From an uncultured Oscillospiraceae bacterium (GTDB taxonomy: Bacteria > Bacillota > Clostridia > Oscillospirales > Oscillospiraceae): DNA of 64,000 nt. Of this stretch, positions 8,913 through 17,705 are shown in pieces. The stretch's first letter is position 1. Each line of letters starts with the position of its first letter. The translations under genes were made by a program, and so were the position numbers. The notes below the pieces were generated by a model, which had not been told where the DNA came from, made no database searches, and saw only the letters and a list, made by a program, of their open reading frames with translations. Location: NCBI GenBank assembly GCA_949935795.1, contig CATLFX010000005.1, positions 1 through 64,000 on the forward strand. The letters are read 5' to 3'.

Positions 8913-9775
8913 TACTGGGCGCCTCCTTCCTTAGGAGCGGAGGGACGCGGGCCGTTGTTGGGACGGGGGCCGTTCCCGGCGGGGCGGGGGCCGCCCTGGC
9001 GGTCGCGGTTGAAGCCGCCCTGGCGCCGGTCGCCGCCGCCCTGGCGGTTGAAGCCGCCCCTGCGGTCGCCGTCGCGGCGGCGGGGCCGCTGCTCGCGCTC
9101 CTTGTAGTTCTTGGTGTCGATGGTGCGGGGGGTGGTGCGCAGGGTCTGGGTGAGCACCTCGCCCTTGTAGATCCACACCTTCACGCCCAGCCGGCCGTAA
9201 GTGGTGGCCGCCTCGGCGAAGCCGTACTCAATGTCGGCGCGGATGGTCTGCAGGGGGATGGTGCCGTCGTGGTAGTGCTCGGTGCGGGCGATCTCGGCGC
9301 CGTTGAGGCGGCCGGACACCTGGACCTTGATGCCCAGGGCGCCCATGCGCATGGCGCGGCCCATGGCGTTCTTCATGGCCCGGCGGAAGGCGATGCGCTT
9401 CTCCAGCTGCTGGGCGATGTTCTCGGCCACCAGCTGGGCGTTCTTATCCACGTCCTTGACCTCGACGATGTTCAGGGCTACGCTCTTGCCCAGCTTCTTC
9501 TCCAGCTCCACGCGCAGCTTCTCGATGTCCTCGCCGCCCTTGCCGATGACCATGCCGGGACGGGCGCAGTGCACATAGATGCGCACCTTGGCGTTGTCGC
9601 GCTCGATCTCGATCTTGGGCACGCCGGCGGCGTACAGCTTTTTCTTCAGCTCCTTGCGGAGGTTGTAGTCCTCGACCAGGAGGTCGCCCACTTTTTCGTC
9701 ACGGGCGTACCAGCGGGAGTCCCAGTCTTTGATGACGCCCACGCGCAGGCCGTGGGGATTCACTTTCTGTCCCAT
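8912..9775 (-). CDS. rpsC: 30S ribosomal protein S3 with Arg/Gly-rich C-terminal tail
   Basis: S3 lines the mRNA entry tunnel and has helicase activity. Residues 1-220 are a normal S3 with the KH domain ([20 protein letters not shown]) and the C-terminal domain ([28 protein letters not shown]). The protein is 287 aa, against about 210-230 for most bacteria, because of a 60-residue low-complexity tail rich in Arg, Gly, Asn, Gln and Pro with repeated GGFNR and PRP units. The frame stays open and in register through the tail to the rplP overlap, so it is not an annotation error. Confidence 0.97.
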   Translation of the reverse strand: MGQKVNPHGLRVGVIKDWDSRWYARDEKVGDLLVEDYNLRKELKKKLYAAGVPKIEIERDNAKVRIYVHCARPGMVIGKGGEDIEKLRVELEKKLGKSVALNIVEVKDVDKNAQLVAENIAQQLEKRIAFRRAMKNAMGRAMRMGALGIKVQVSGRLNGAEIARTEHYHDGTIPLQTIRADIEYGFAEAATTYGRLGVKVWIYKGEVLTQTLRTTPRTIDTKNYKEREQRPRRRDGDRRGGFNRQGGGDRRQGGFNRDRQGGPRPAGNGPRPNNGPRPSAPKEGGAQ

Positions 9776-9793
9776 TTACTCTCGACCTCCTTT

Positions 9794-10126
9794 TCAGCGC
9801 TCTTTGACCACGACGGTCACATGGGAAGTTCTCTTTTTGATGCCGTAGGCGCGGCCCTTGGCCCGGGGCATGAAGCGCTTGATGATGGGGCCGGGGGTGG
9901 CGTAGGTCTCGGCCACGTAGAGCTTCTCGGGGTCCATGCCGTGGTTGTTCTCGGCGTTGGCGGCGGCGCTGTGCACCAGCTTGGACAGGGGGTCGGAGGC
10001 CGCCTTGGGGATCAGGGCCAGCACGGCCTCGGCGTCCTTGACGCTCTTGCCGCGGATCTGGTCGCAGAGGATGCCCACCTTGCGGGGAGAGATACGGATG
10101 TATCTCAGTGTCGCTTTCGCTTCCAT
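9794..10126 (-). CDS. rplV: 50S ribosomal protein L22
   Basis: 110 aa. Globular domain with the extended beta-hairpin that lines the exit tunnel (YATPGPIIKRFMPRAKGRAYGIKKRTSHVTV, family signature). Start MEAKATLRYIRISPRKV. 18 bp from rpsC. Confidence 0.98.
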   Translation of the reverse strand: MEAKATLRYIRISPRKVGILCDQIRGKSVKDAEAVLALIPKAASDPLSKLVHSAAANAENNHGMDPEKLYVAETYATPGPIIKRFMPRAKGRAYGIKKRTSHVTVVVKER

Positions 10127-10141
10127 TGTCTCTCTCCTCCC

Positions 10142-10414
10142 TTACTTACCGGTCTTGCTGCCCGCGTGGCCCTTGAAGGTGCGGGTGGGCGCGAACTCGC
10201 CCAGCTTGTGGCCCACCATGTCCTCGGTGACATAGACGGGCACGTGCTTGCGGCCGTCGTGGACGGCGATGGTGTGGCCCACGAAGGAGGGGAAGATGGT
10301 GGAGGCGCGGCTCCAGGTCTTGAGGACCTTCTTCTCATTCTTCTTGTTCAGCTCATCCACGCGCTTCAGCAGCTCGGGAGCGCAAAACGGGCCCTTCTTG
10401 ATGCTTCTGCTCAT
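10142..10414 (-). CDS. rpsS: 30S ribosomal protein S19
   Basis: 90 aa. [11 protein letters not shown] at the start and [18 protein letters not shown] near the end are diagnostic. S19 sits in the 30S head with S13. Lies between rplB and rplV in standard order. Confidence 0.98.
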   Translation of the reverse strand: MSRSIKKGPFCAPELLKRVDELNKKNEKKVLKTWSRASTIFPSFVGHTIAVHDGRKHVPVYVTEDMVGHKLGEFAPTRTFKGHAGSKTGK

Positions 10415-10430
10415 CTGTTACACTCCCTCC

Positions 10431-11264
10431 TTACTTGCCGTTGCGGCGCCGGACAATGAACTTGTCGGTGCGGTTCTTCTTCTTGCGGGTCTTGTAACCC
10501 AGGGCGGGCTTGCCCCAGGGGGTCACGGGGCCGGGACGGCCCACGGGGCTCTTGCCCTCGCCGCCGCCGTGGGGGTGGTCGTTGGGGTTCATGACGGAGC
10601 CGCGGACGGTGGGACGCCAGCCCATGTGGCGCTTGCGCCCGGCCTTGCCGATGTGGATGTTGGCCCAGTCGGTGTTGCCCACCTGGCCGATGGTGGCCAG
10701 GCAGTTCTCCCGGACCAGCCGGACCTCGCCGGAGGGCAGGCGGACCTGGGCCATGCCGTTCTCCTTGGCCATCAGCTGGGCGGCGGTGCCGGCGGAGCGC
10801 ACCAGCTGGGCGCCCTTGCCGGGGTAGAGCTCGATGCAGTGGATGGTCTCGCCCACGGGGATCTCAGCGATGGGCAGGGCGTTGCCGGGCAGGATGTCCG
10901 CGCCGGAGCCGGTGGTGATGGTGTGGCCGGCCTTGAGGCCCACGGGGGCCAGGATATAGCGGCGCTCGCCGTCCTCATACTCGATGAGGGCGATGTTGGC
11001 GGAGCGGTTGGGGTCGTACTGGAGGTTAATCACAGTGGCCTTGCCCGCCTTGTCCCGCTTGAAGTCGATGATGCGGTACTTCTTCTTGTTGCCGCCGCCG
11101 CGGTGGCGGACGGTGATGCGGCCGTAGCTGTTGCGGCCGGCGTTCTTTTTCAGGCTCTCCAGCAGCGAGCGCTCCGGCTTGGCCTTCTTGTCGATGCCCT
11201 CGAAGGCGGACACGGTCATGTGGCGGCGGGAGGGCGTCGTGGGCTTATAAGTCTTGATAGCCAT
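10431..11264 (-). CDS. rplB: 50S ribosomal protein L2
   Basis: 277 aa, standard. L2 is needed for subunit association and peptidyl transferase structure; the conserved loop [19 protein letters not shown], including the functionally important histidine, is intact. N-terminus [18 protein letters not shown] and C-terminus [10 protein letters not shown] are typical. Confidence 0.98.
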   Translation of the reverse strand: MAIKTYKPTTPSRRHMTVSAFEGIDKKAKPERSLLESLKKNAGRNSYGRITVRHRGGGNKKKYRIIDFKRDKAGKATVINLQYDPNRSANIALIEYEDGERRYILAPVGLKAGHTITTGSGADILPGNALPIAEIPVGETIHCIELYPGKGAQLVRSAGTAAQLMAKENGMAQVRLPSGEVRLVRENCLATIGQVGNTDWANIHIGKAGRKRHMGWRPTVRGSVMNPNDHPHGGGEGKSPVGRPGPVTPWGKPALGYKTRKKKNRTDKFIVRRRNGK

Positions 11265-11279
11265 TCTCTAATCTCCTCC

Positions 11280-11576
11280 TTACACCATGCCTTCGAAGAA
11301 CTCGATGGACTTGGAATCAGCGGTCAGGGTGACCATGGCCTTCTTCCAGTGGGGGCGGCGCCCCTCGGGGTAGCGGCCCATCCGCTTGACCTTGCCCTGC
11401 ATGTTCAGGGTGTTGACCTTGGCCACCTTCACGCCGAAGATCTCCTCGCAGGCCTTGGCGATTTCGATCTTGTTGGCGTCCTTGGCCACCTCGAAGGTGT
11501 ACTTCTTCTCGGTGGCGGCGGCCATGGACTGCTCGGTGATGATGGGGCGCTTGATGATGTCGTATGCGGTCTTCAT
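11280..11576 (-). CDS. rplW: 50S ribosomal protein L23
   Basis: 98 aa. L23 is the docking site for trigger factor and SRP at the tunnel exit. Core [14 protein letters not shown] and [15 protein letters not shown] are characteristic. Its ATG shares one base with the rplD stop (TGATG). Confidence 0.98.
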   Translation of the reverse strand: MKTAYDIIKRPIITEQSMAAATEKKYTFEVAKDANKIEIAKACEEIFGVKVAKVNTLNMQGKVKRMGRYPEGRRPHWKKAMVTLTADSKSIEFFEGMV

Positions 11577-12190
11577 CAGGCGAACACCTCCTCGATGGCG
11601 GCCAGCGCGGCCTGGTCGATGATGACCTGGTTGGCGTTGACGATGTCGTAGACGTTGATGAGGCTGGCGGGGCTGGTCACGATGCCGGGGATGTTCCGGG
11701 CGGACAGCACCACGTTGGAGTCGCTGGTGACCACCACGGCCTTCTTGGACTCCACGGCGTTGAGGAAGCCCTGGAAGGTCTTGGTCTTGATCTCGCCCAT
11801 CTCCAGCTTGTCAACCACCAGGACGTTCCCCTCGGCAGCCTTGGAGGACAGGGCGGACTTGAGGGCCAGGCGGCGCACCTTCTTGTTGAGGGTGTAGCGG
11901 TAGGAGCGGGGCTTGGGGGCGAACACGATGCCGCCGTGGGTCCACTGGGGGGCCCGGGTGGAGCCCTGACGGGCGTGGCCGGTGCCCTTCTGGCGCCAGG
12001 GCTTCTTGCCGCCGCCGGAGACTTCGGCCCGGGTCAGGCTGCTCTGGGTGCCCTGGCGGCAGTTGGCCAGGTGGTTCTTGACCACGTCGTGGACCACGGA
12101 CTGGTTGGGCTCGATGCCGAAGATGGCCTCGGAGAGCTCGACCTCGCCGATCTGCTTACCGGCCATATCATAAAGGTTCGCTTTAGGCAT
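11576..12190 (-). CDS. rplD: 50S ribosomal protein L4
   Basis: 204 aa. The exit-tunnel loop ([21 protein letters not shown]) and the C-terminal globular domain are present. In several bacteria L4 also represses the S10 operon by acting on its leader; whether it does so here is unknown, though the rpsJ leader has a candidate attenuator hairpin at 13702-13724. Confidence 0.98.
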   Translation of the reverse strand: MPKANLYDMAGKQIGEVELSEAIFGIEPNQSVVHDVVKNHLANCRQGTQSSLTRAEVSGGGKKPWRQKGTGHARQGSTRAPQWTHGGIVFAPKPRSYRYTLNKKVRRLALKSALSSKAAEGNVLVVDKLEMGEIKTKTFQGFLNAVESKKAVVVTSDSNVVLSARNIPGIVTSPASLINVYDIVNANQVIIDQAALAAIEEVFA

Positions 12191-12208
12191 TTGTCATTCT
12201 CTCCTTTC

Positions 12209-12934
12209 TCACTTGTTACGCGCAGAGGCCTTCTGCGGGTTGACGCGGGCGGACTGCTTCTGGGGATTGACGCGCCCGGCGGTCTCGGCGGCATGCTTCT
12301 CGGCCAGCTTCTTGGCGCTGGTGCGCAGGGCGACCACGCCGCCCCGGGGACCGGGCACCGCGCCGCGCACGGCGATGACGCCCAGCTCCTCGTCCACCTG
12401 GACCACGTCCAGGTTCATGACGGTGACCTGCTCGTTGCCCATCTGGCCCGCGCCGTTGTGCCCCTTGAAGATGCGGGAGGGGTCGGTGCTGGAGCCCATG
12501 GAGCCCGCGTGGCGGTGGACGGGGCCGCCGCCGTGGGTGTTCTTCTGCACGTGGCCGCCGCAGCGCTTGACGGCGCCCTGGTAGCCGTGGCCCTTGCTGA
12601 TGCCGGTGATGTCCACACGGTCGCCGGGGGCGAACACGGTGGCGGTGAGCTCGTCGCCCACGTTCAGCTCATCGGCCTTGTCCAGCTTGAACTCCTTGAG
12701 CACCCGCAGGCACTTGCCGGCCTTCTTGCTGTGGCCCGCTTCGGGCTTGGAAAGCTTCTTCTCCGGGACTTCTTCAAATCCCAGCTGGACGGCGCTGTAG
12801 CCGTCCTTTTCCTCGGTCTTCTTCTGCACCACGGTGCAGGGGCCCGCCTGGATGACGGTGACCGGGATGACCTTACCGGCGTCGTCGAAGATCTGGGTCA
12901 TACCCACCTTCTTGCCGATGATGGCCTTTTCCAT
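12209..12934 (-). CDS. rplC: 50S ribosomal protein L3 with C-terminal repeat tail
   Basis: L3 initiates 50S assembly. Residues 1-208 are standard (IGKKVGMTQIFDDAGKVIPVTVI; KGHGYQGAVKRCG; HAGSMGSSTDPSRIFKGHNGAGQMG). The protein is 241 aa, about 30 longer than usual; the extra C-terminus contains the direct repeat RVNPQKQSA / RVNPQKASA. A strong AGGAGG precedes the ATG. It starts about 125 bp after the small ORF that separates it from rpsJ. Confidence 0.97.
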   Translation of the reverse strand: MEKAIIGKKVGMTQIFDDAGKVIPVTVIQAGPCTVVQKKTEEKDGYSAVQLGFEEVPEKKLSKPEAGHSKKAGKCLRVLKEFKLDKADELNVGDELTATVFAPGDRVDITGISKGHGYQGAVKRCGGHVQKNTHGGGPVHRHAGSMGSSTDPSRIFKGHNGAGQMGNEQVTVMNLDVVQVDEELGVIAVRGAVPGPRGGVVALRTSAKKLAEKHAAETAGRVNPQKQSARVNPQKASARNK

Positions 12935-13059
12935 GTGTATTCCTCCTTATAAGGTTATTGGTTGAAAAACGTGGGCATTGGGCTCCCATTGGTTTTCCAA
13001 CTTGACCCGCTTACCTCAATCACGCGGTAAGCTGCGGTACTGACAATGTTGCGCGGGGG

Positions 13060-13233
13060 TTACCGGTCCAAATCCTCGGTCACAATTCCAAGGGCCTCCA
13101 GTTTTGCCTTGGTGATCTTGATTTGGTAGGCGATTTCGCCGTCCTTATCCTCTGCCGCCTTGATCCTTTGGAGCTTGGAATATTCTTCGATCAACGCGGT
13201 GGCCTGTTCTTTTTCAGTCATGCGCTCGTCCAT
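13060..13233 (-). CDS. Unrecognised 57-aa protein inside the S10 operon
   Basis: A small ORF between rpsJ and rplC. Translation: begins MDERMTEKEQATALIEEYSK, ends VTEDLDR, with a central stretch KLQRIKAAEDKDGEIAYQIK. It is highly charged, without Cys or Trp, and looks entirely alpha-helical. AAGGAG sits 7 bases before the ATG, and the reading frame has normal codon composition but visibly lower GC than its ribosomal neighbours. I do not recognise a family. Its place between the first two genes of the S10 operon means it is co-transcribed with ribosomal proteins; a ribosome-associated or regulatory role is only a guess. Confidence 0.7.
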   Translation of the reverse strand: MDERMTEKEQATALIEEYSKLQRIKAAEDKDGEIAYQIKITKAKLEALGIVTEDLDR

Positions 13234-13277
13234 ATCCTTTCTCCTTTTTAAATCATCAAGTGCGCAGTTTTGGATGG

Positions 13278-13592
13278 TTACAGCTTGATCTCAATCTCCA
13301 CGCCGGCGGGAAGCTCCAGGCTCATCAGGGCCTCCACGGTCTTGGGGGAGGGCTTCACCACGTCGATGAGCCGCTTGTGGGTGCGGCGCTCGAACTGCTC
13401 CCGGGAGTCCTTGTTCACATGGGGGGAGCGCAGGATGGTGACGATCTCCCGCTTGGTGGGCAGGGGGATGGGGCCGGAGACCTCGGAGCCGCTGCGCTTG
13501 GCGGTGTCCACAATCTTCTCGGCGGCCTGGTCGATGAGCTGGTGGTCATAGGCCTTCAGCCGGATGCGGATCATTTCTTTCTGAGCTGCCAT
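13278..13592 (-). CDS. rpsJ: 30S ribosomal protein S10
   Basis: 104 aa; S10 of the 30S head, also the NusE transcription factor. [15 protein letters not shown] and the signature [30 protein letters not shown] are clear. Start ATG 13592 ([12 protein letters not shown]) with AAGGAGG; the open frame further upstream is non-coding leader. First gene of the long minus-strand operon. The gap to rplC holds the 57-aa ORF. Confidence 0.98.
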   Translation of the reverse strand: MAAQKEMIRIRLKAYDHQLIDQAAEKIVDTAKRSGSEVSGPIPLPTKREIVTILRSPHVNKDSREQFERRTHKRLIDVVKPSPKTVEALMSLELPAGVEIEIKL

Positions 13593-13701
13593 TGTTTTTC
13601 CTCCTTGACATACGAAGTGACGGTTTCGAGCTTCGTCCAAGCTTCGTACGGTGAGCGATTCAATCCACGTTTCCGTGCGTATCACTCCCCGGCATGAATA
13701 A

Positions 13702-13724
13702 AACCGGCGCAACACAGGCCGGTT
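13702..13724 (-). promoter_or_regulatory. Candidate attenuator hairpin in rpsJ leader
   Basis: Perfect 7-bp stem AACCGGC with a 9-base loop, followed on the minus strand by TTTTATT. It lies about 110 nt before rpsJ within the transcribed leader, where S10-operon attenuators (L4-responsive in E. coli) occur. The weak T-run makes a true terminator uncertain. Confidence 0.45.
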
Positions 13725-13862
13725 CTACCCACCCAGGGCGATATACGCCGTGGAATGAGCCTCTCAGCCGCCCGATCTTACGGACATACTCCGCGGAAGT
13801 TACCTCGCAGGGCGAGCAATCTCCCGCATCATCGCAGTGCGCCCTTTCGCAGGCGCTTGACT

Positions 13863-13892
13863 ATTGTACAACAGGAACACACCGGAAGTCAA
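13863..13892 (-). promoter_or_regulatory. Sigma-A promoter of the S10 operon
   Basis: TTGACT (13887-13892) and TACAAT (13863-13868) with an 18-bp spacer, both near consensus, reading toward rpsJ. It is the only good promoter upstream of rpsJ and likely drives the whole ribosomal block. Confidence 0.8.
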
Positions 13893-13976
13893 GGACTTTT
13901 TTGCGCAAAACGCAAAGTTTTTTCACGGTTTTGGAGCTTTCTGCGAAAAACTGTATGTGCAACTTCACCAACGGAG

Positions 13977-14014
13977 CAAAACAGCCTCTCCGCCAGTGGC
14001 GGAGAGGCTGTTTT
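13977..14014 (-). terminator. Intrinsic terminator of proS
   Basis: A long perfect stem (ACAGCCTCTCCGCC with loop AGT) flanked by AAAA and TTTT, just past the proS stop. The symmetrical flanks would let it work on both strands. Confidence 0.9.
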
Positions 14015-14026
14015 CACGCTGATTTT

Positions 14027-15469
14027 TTAGTACGCCACGCCCCAGTAAACCATCTTCTTGGCGGGCTTGCCGCAGCAGGCGCACACGTCGCCCAGCTTCT
14101 CCTGCTGGAAGGGGATGCACCGGGAGGACACCCCCGCCTCCTCCTTCATGCGCACCTCGCAGGCCTCGTCGCCGCACCACATGGTCTTGGCGAAGCCGCC
14201 CCGGGTCTCCATTTTCTCCTTGACCTCGGCCAGGGTGGCGCAGGGGTAGGTGTTGTCCTCCAGGTTCTTCTTGGCCCGCTGGTAGAGCCCGGTATGGATG
14301 TCCTCCAGCATCTTGGCCACGGTGTCCTCGATGCCGTCCAGGGAGACGAAGGACTTCTCGCCGCTGTCCCGGCGGACCAGCACGCACTGATTTTTCTCCA
14401 TGTCCTTGGGGCCCAGCTCCAGGCGCAGGGGCACGCCCTTCATCTCGTACTCGGCGAACTTCCAGCCGGGGGAGTTGTCGGAGGCGTCCATCTTCACCCG
14501 GAAGCCCACCTTCGTCAGGCGCTCCATGACGGCCTGGTTGGCCTCGATAACGCCCTCCTTGTGCTGGGCCACGGGGATGACGATGACCTGGATGGGGGCC
14601 ACCTTGGGGGGCAGCACCAGGCCCCGGTTGTCGCCGTGGGTCATGATGACGCCGCCGATGGTGCGGGTGGTGATGCCCCAGGAGGTCTCGAAGGGGGCGG
14701 TCTGACTGTTGTTCTTATCCGCGAAGGAGATGCCGAAGGCCCGGGCGAACCCGTCCCCGAAGTAGTGGCTGGTGCCGTTCTGGAGGGCCTTTTTGTCGTG
14801 CATCATGCACTCGATGGTATAGGTGCGCTCCGCCCCGGCGAACTTCTCCTTGTCGGTCTTCATGCCCATCACCACCGGCATGGCCAGCACGTCCTCGCAC
14901 AGCTCGGCATAGATGCGGTGCATCTGCTCCGTCTCCTCGATGGCCTCCTCGGCGGTGGCGTGGAGGGTGTGGCCCTCCTGCCAGAGGAACTCGCGGTGGC
15001 GCAGGAAGGGCCGGGTGGTCTTTTCCCAGCGCAGCACGGAGCACCACTGGTTGTAGAGCATGGGCAGGTCCCGCCAGGAGTGGACCACATCGGCCCAATG
15101 GTCGCAGAACAGGGTCTCGGAGGTGGGCCGGATGCACATGCGTTCGTCCAGCTTCTCGCTGCCGCCGTAGGTCACCCAGGCGCACTCGGGGGCGAAGCCC
15201 TCGATATGGTCCTTCTCCTTTTGGAGCAGGGACTCGGGGATCAGCATGGGCATGGAGACGTTCTGGTGGCCCGTCTCCTTAAAGCGCCGGTCCAGATACG
15301 CCTGGATATTCTCCCAGATGGCGTAGCCGTAGGGGCGGAGGATAAACATTCCCTTGGTTTTGGCGTATCCGATGAGCTCCGCCTTGGTGCACACGTCGGT
15401 GTACCACTGGGCGAAGTCCACGTCCATATCGGTGATCTGGCTCACCTGCTTGTTTTTGTCCTGTGCCAT
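14027..15469 (-). CDS. proS: Prolyl-tRNA synthetase, archaeal/eukaryotic-like class
   Basis: Charges tRNA-Pro. 480 aa, the length of the ProS type without an INS editing domain. Class II motifs are present: motif 2 region ([32 protein letters not shown]) and motif 3 near [22 protein letters not shown], which is the start of the anticodon-binding domain. The C-terminal zinc-type domain has [10 protein letters not shown] and ends MVYWGVAY, as in this class. It has its own promoter and terminator. This ProS type is common in clostridia and is often attributed to ancient transfer from archaea. Confidence 0.97.
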   Translation of the reverse strand: MAQDKNKQVSQITDMDVDFAQWYTDVCTKAELIGYAKTKGMFILRPYGYAIWENIQAYLDRRFKETGHQNVSMPMLIPESLLQKEKDHIEGFAPECAWVTYGGSEKLDERMCIRPTSETLFCDHWADVVHSWRDLPMLYNQWCSVLRWEKTTRPFLRHREFLWQEGHTLHATAEEAIEETEQMHRIYAELCEDVLAMPVVMGMKTDKEKFAGAERTYTIECMMHDKKALQNGTSHYFGDGFARAFGISFADKNNSQTAPFETSWGITTRTIGGVIMTHGDNRGLVLPPKVAPIQVIVIPVAQHKEGVIEANQAVMERLTKVGFRVKMDASDNSPGWKFAEYEMKGVPLRLELGPKDMEKNQCVLVRRDSGEKSFVSLDGIEDTVAKMLEDIHTGLYQRAKKNLEDNTYPCATLAEVKEKMETRGGFAKTMWCGDEACEVRMKEEAGVSSRCIPFQQEKLGDVCACCGKPAKKMVYWGVAY

Positions 15470-15532
15470 AACATTTCCATCCTTTTATATAAAAATGGGG
15501 TTTTCTCCATATCCTGTTGACAGGTTCTCCAT

Positions 15533-15561
15533 ATTGTATTGCCAAACGCGGAAAAAGTCAA
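15533..15561 (-). promoter_or_regulatory. Sigma-A promoter of proS
   Basis: TTGACT (15556-15561), 17-bp spacer, TACAAT (15533-15538). Reads toward proS, about 64 nt before its ATG. No T-box-like structure is apparent in the short leader. Confidence 0.85.
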
Positions 15562-15693
15562 GAGGAAAGGGCCCGTCCCCGTTCCCTTCCGCCGGGGCGC
15601 GTTTTATAATCAGGGAACCGCGGGATAACAGCGCGTTATTTCACGGCCTCCCCGCGGCCCCGCCGCGGAAAATAGAGAAAAGGAGCTGTCATC

Positions 15694-16749
15694 ATGTCAA
15701 ATTCCCGCCGAATCACCCTGCGCCCTATTGTCTCCGCCCCGTCGCTGGGCTTCCCTCTGCCCCGGTCCTGCCCGCCGGCCAGCGCCAGCGTCACGCTGGC
15801 CCAGTGGCTGGATATCTGGATGGAAAAGGACATCGAGCCCTGCCGGGCGGACACCACCATCAACGGCTATGACAATATCATCCACAACCACATCCGGCCC
15901 GCCCTGGGCCGGGTGCGGCTGTCCGGCCTGACCCCCCAGCTCATCGAGGGCTACTATCAATGGCTGTCCGACGAAAAGGGCCTGTCCGCCAACACCATCC
16001 GCAAGCACCACGTACTGCTCCATACCGCCTTAAAGTCTGCCTTCCGCCAGGGGGTCATTCCATCCAACCCCGTCCAGCGGGCCACGCCCCCCCGGGCCAC
16101 CGCGGTGGAGGTGGCCTACTACACCCCGGCCCGCCTGGGCCAGCTTCTCCGGGCGGTAAAGGGGGACCCTCTGGAGGTCCCGGTATGGCTGGCCTGCTTC
16201 CTGGGCCTGCGCCGCAGCGAGGTTTTGGGCCTGCGGTGGCGGGATGTGGACCTGTGCTCCGGCCAGATCTCGGTGCGCTGGGTGCGCACCACCGTGGGCT
16301 ACCGGGTGGTGGAGAAGGCCCCCAAGACCTCCGACAGCTGCCGCACGCTGTCCATCGCCGCCCTGGACGACCTGATGGACCTGCTTCAGAGCCTCCATGC
16401 CAAGCGGGCCCGGGAGGGGCTGCCCTGCGGGCCGGACGATTTCCTGGTGCTGGACGGGCTGGGGCAGCCCATGCACCCCAATCTGATGTCCACCGCCTTT
16501 GCCGCCTTCATCCGCAAGCGGAACCTGGCCCCCATCACCTTTCACGGCCTGCGCCACACCTTTGCCAGCATGGCCAACAGCGCCCGGGTGCCCATGTACC
16601 AGATCAGCCGGGCCATGGGCCACAGCAGCCCCAATATCACCCAGCGCATTTACACCCACCTGTTCGACCAGACCCACGGGGAGGTGCTGGCGGCGGTGGC
16701 AAATGTGGTCAAGGCGGGGTCCCCCCCGCTTCCGCCCGCCCAGCGCTGA
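15694..16749 (+). CDS. Tyrosine recombinase / phage-type integrase, orphan
   Basis: 351 aa site-specific recombinase. An N-terminal core-binding SAM-like domain (about 33-125) is followed by the catalytic domain. Catalytic residues are all visible: Arg173 in LGLRRSEVLGL, Lys211, His284 and Arg287 in HGLRHTF, His310 in GHSS and the nucleophile Tyr320 in ITQRIYTH. AAGGAG precedes the ATG. It stands alone between proS and a minus-strand ATPase gene: no excisionase, relaxase, phage gene, tRNA or flanking att repeat was found. It could be a relic of an element or a chromosomal recombinase acting elsewhere. Similar to integrases of Tn916-type and phage families. Confidence 0.9.
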   Translation: MSNSRRITLRPIVSAPSLGFPLPRSCPPASASVTLAQWLDIWMEKDIEPCRADTTINGYDNIIHNHIRPALGRVRLSGLTPQLIEGYYQWLSDEKGLSANTIRKHHVLLHTALKSAFRQGVIPSNPVQRATPPRATAVEVAYYTPARLGQLLRAVKGDPLEVPVWLACFLGLRRSEVLGLRWRDVDLCSGQISVRWVRTTVGYRVVEKAPKTSDSCRTLSIAALDDLMDLLQSLHAKRAREGLPCGPDDFLVLDGLGQPMHPNLMSTAFAAFIRKRNLAPITFHGLRHTFASMANSARVPMYQISRAMGHSSPNITQRIYTHLFDQTHGEVLAAVANVVKAGSPPLPPAQR

Positions 16750-16768
16750 ACATTCGCCTGTTCCGCAC

Positions 16769-16799
16769 AAAAAAGAGGCGCGTCTTACGACGCGTCTCC
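16769..16799 (-). terminator. Terminator of the ATPase gene at 16785-17600
   Basis: Stem GACGCGCCTC with GAGACGCGTC around the loop GTAA, then six T on the minus strand. It overlaps the stop codon of the minus-strand gene, which lies in the loop. It sits 20 bp past the integrase stop, so may also end that transcript. Confidence 0.8.
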
Positions 16800-17600
16800 G
16801 GAGCCGTTCTTTTCTCTCCAGCCGCCCTGCGGCCCAAAAACGTTCGGGGGCAGCAGGTCGCTGAGGGCGACGAGCTCCTCGTCAAACCCCCCCTGGTCCC
16901 AGGCCAGGGCGGGCGTCTCGCACACCGTCCCCCCCGGCACGCCCAGGGGAATGGACGCCACCACCCGCAGCCCCCGTCCGGGGGCGCAGTCGGCCACCAG
17001 CGCGCCGCCGTGGAGGTCGGCCACCCGGCGGGCGATGGCCACGCCCACCCCGCCCCGCCGCCAGTCGGGGACAGCCTCCCCTTCGCTGGAAAACAGGCGG
17101 TTCAGCTGCTCCATGTCCACCCCCGGCCCGTCGTCCTCCACGGTGAACACCGCCCGCTGCTCATACTGGGTCAGGGTCAGGGTGACCTGCTTGCCCGCCT
17201 TGGCGGCATTGGACACCAGCTCCATCAGCATTTGGCGGATCAAGCCCTCGTCCACCAGCGCGCCCATCCACTCGGGGGCCTTCACCGTCAGCTCCACGCC
17301 GATCTCGGCCAGCAGCCGCCCCAGCCGCTCCCCCAGGCCGCGGGCCAGCTGGGCCAGGTCGGTGAGGCTGTACTCCAGCTGGACCGGGGCGCCGTCTCCC
17401 AGCCGGGCCGACAGCTCCAGCCGTCCCACAATGCGCAGCATGCGGCAGATGCCCTGGTCCATGATGGCCAGATACCGCCGGGCCTTTTCGCTCGCGGCCG
17501 TCTGCTCCAGCACCTGAGCGGCCATCGACAGCTGGGCCAGCTGCTTGCGCAGCTCCATCGCGGTCCGGGCCGCGCCCTGGCCGATGTCTGTTTTGTCCAC
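16785..17600 (-). CDS. Histidine-kinase-like ATPase without a phospho-acceptor His
   Basis: 271 aa, soluble, no membrane segment or sensor domain. The C-terminal two-thirds form a GHKL ATPase: N box MELVSNAAKAG (Asn131), G1 box EDDGPGVD (156-162), G2 box GGVGVAIA (183-190) and a final HGGALVADCAPGRGLRV. The N-terminal helical region that should hold the phosphorylated histidine (about 16-65) contains no histidine at all. Likely start is GTG 17600 after AAAGGGGG. So it may be a non-catalytic partner, an anti-sigma-like kinase or a decayed kinase. Its promoter is followed at once by two Spo0A-type boxes, which ties its expression to sporulation control. No response regulator is adjacent. Confidence 0.8.
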   Translation of the reverse strand: MDKTDIGQGAARTAMELRKQLAQLSMAAQVLEQTAASEKARRYLAIMDQGICRMLRIVGRLELSARLGDGAPVQLEYSLTDLAQLARGLGERLGRLLAEIGVELTVKAPEWMGALVDEGLIRQMLMELVSNAAKAGKQVTLTLTQYEQRAVFTVEDDGPGVDMEQLNRLFSSEGEAVPDWRRGGVGVAIARRVADLHGGALVADCAPGRGLRVVASIPLGVPGGTVCETPALAWDQGGFDEELVALSDLLPPNVFGPQGGWREKNGSGDAS

Positions 17601-17680
17601 ACCGCCCGCCCCCTTTCATCCCTACGTCTATGTTATGCAGGACCGGGCGGACCTCTCCTGGAAATGGCTTCCGCCCAATT

Positions 17681-17697
17681 TGTCGAATTTTGTCGAA
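17681..17697 (-). promoter_or_regulatory. Tandem Spo0A-type boxes
   Basis: Two perfect TGTCGAA heptamers 10 bp apart (17681-17687 and 17691-17697), just downstream of the -10 of the ATPase gene. The 17-bp sequence is identical to that at 45449-45465. This placement would let Spo0A~P block transcription. Known: TGTCGAA is the 0A box core. Inferred: the regulator and the direction of control. Confidence 0.7.
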
Positions 17698-17705
17698 TTT
17701 TGTTC

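Larger units (their letters stand above)
13593..14014 (-). other. S10 operon leader and upstream region (no gene)
   Basis: Non-coding. On the minus strand it contains the promoter at 13863-13892, then a transcribed leader of about 265 nt. The leader includes the hairpin AACCGGC / GCCGGTT (13702-13724) followed by TTTTATT, which resembles a weak intrinsic terminator or attenuator. Left of the promoter lies the proS terminator. Confidence 0.75.

Noticed and set aside
15694-16749. Prophage or integrative element starting at the integrase
   Set aside because: Genes on both sides are chromosomal (proS, kinase-like ATPase, mrp), with no phage or conjugation genes and no att-like direct repeats.
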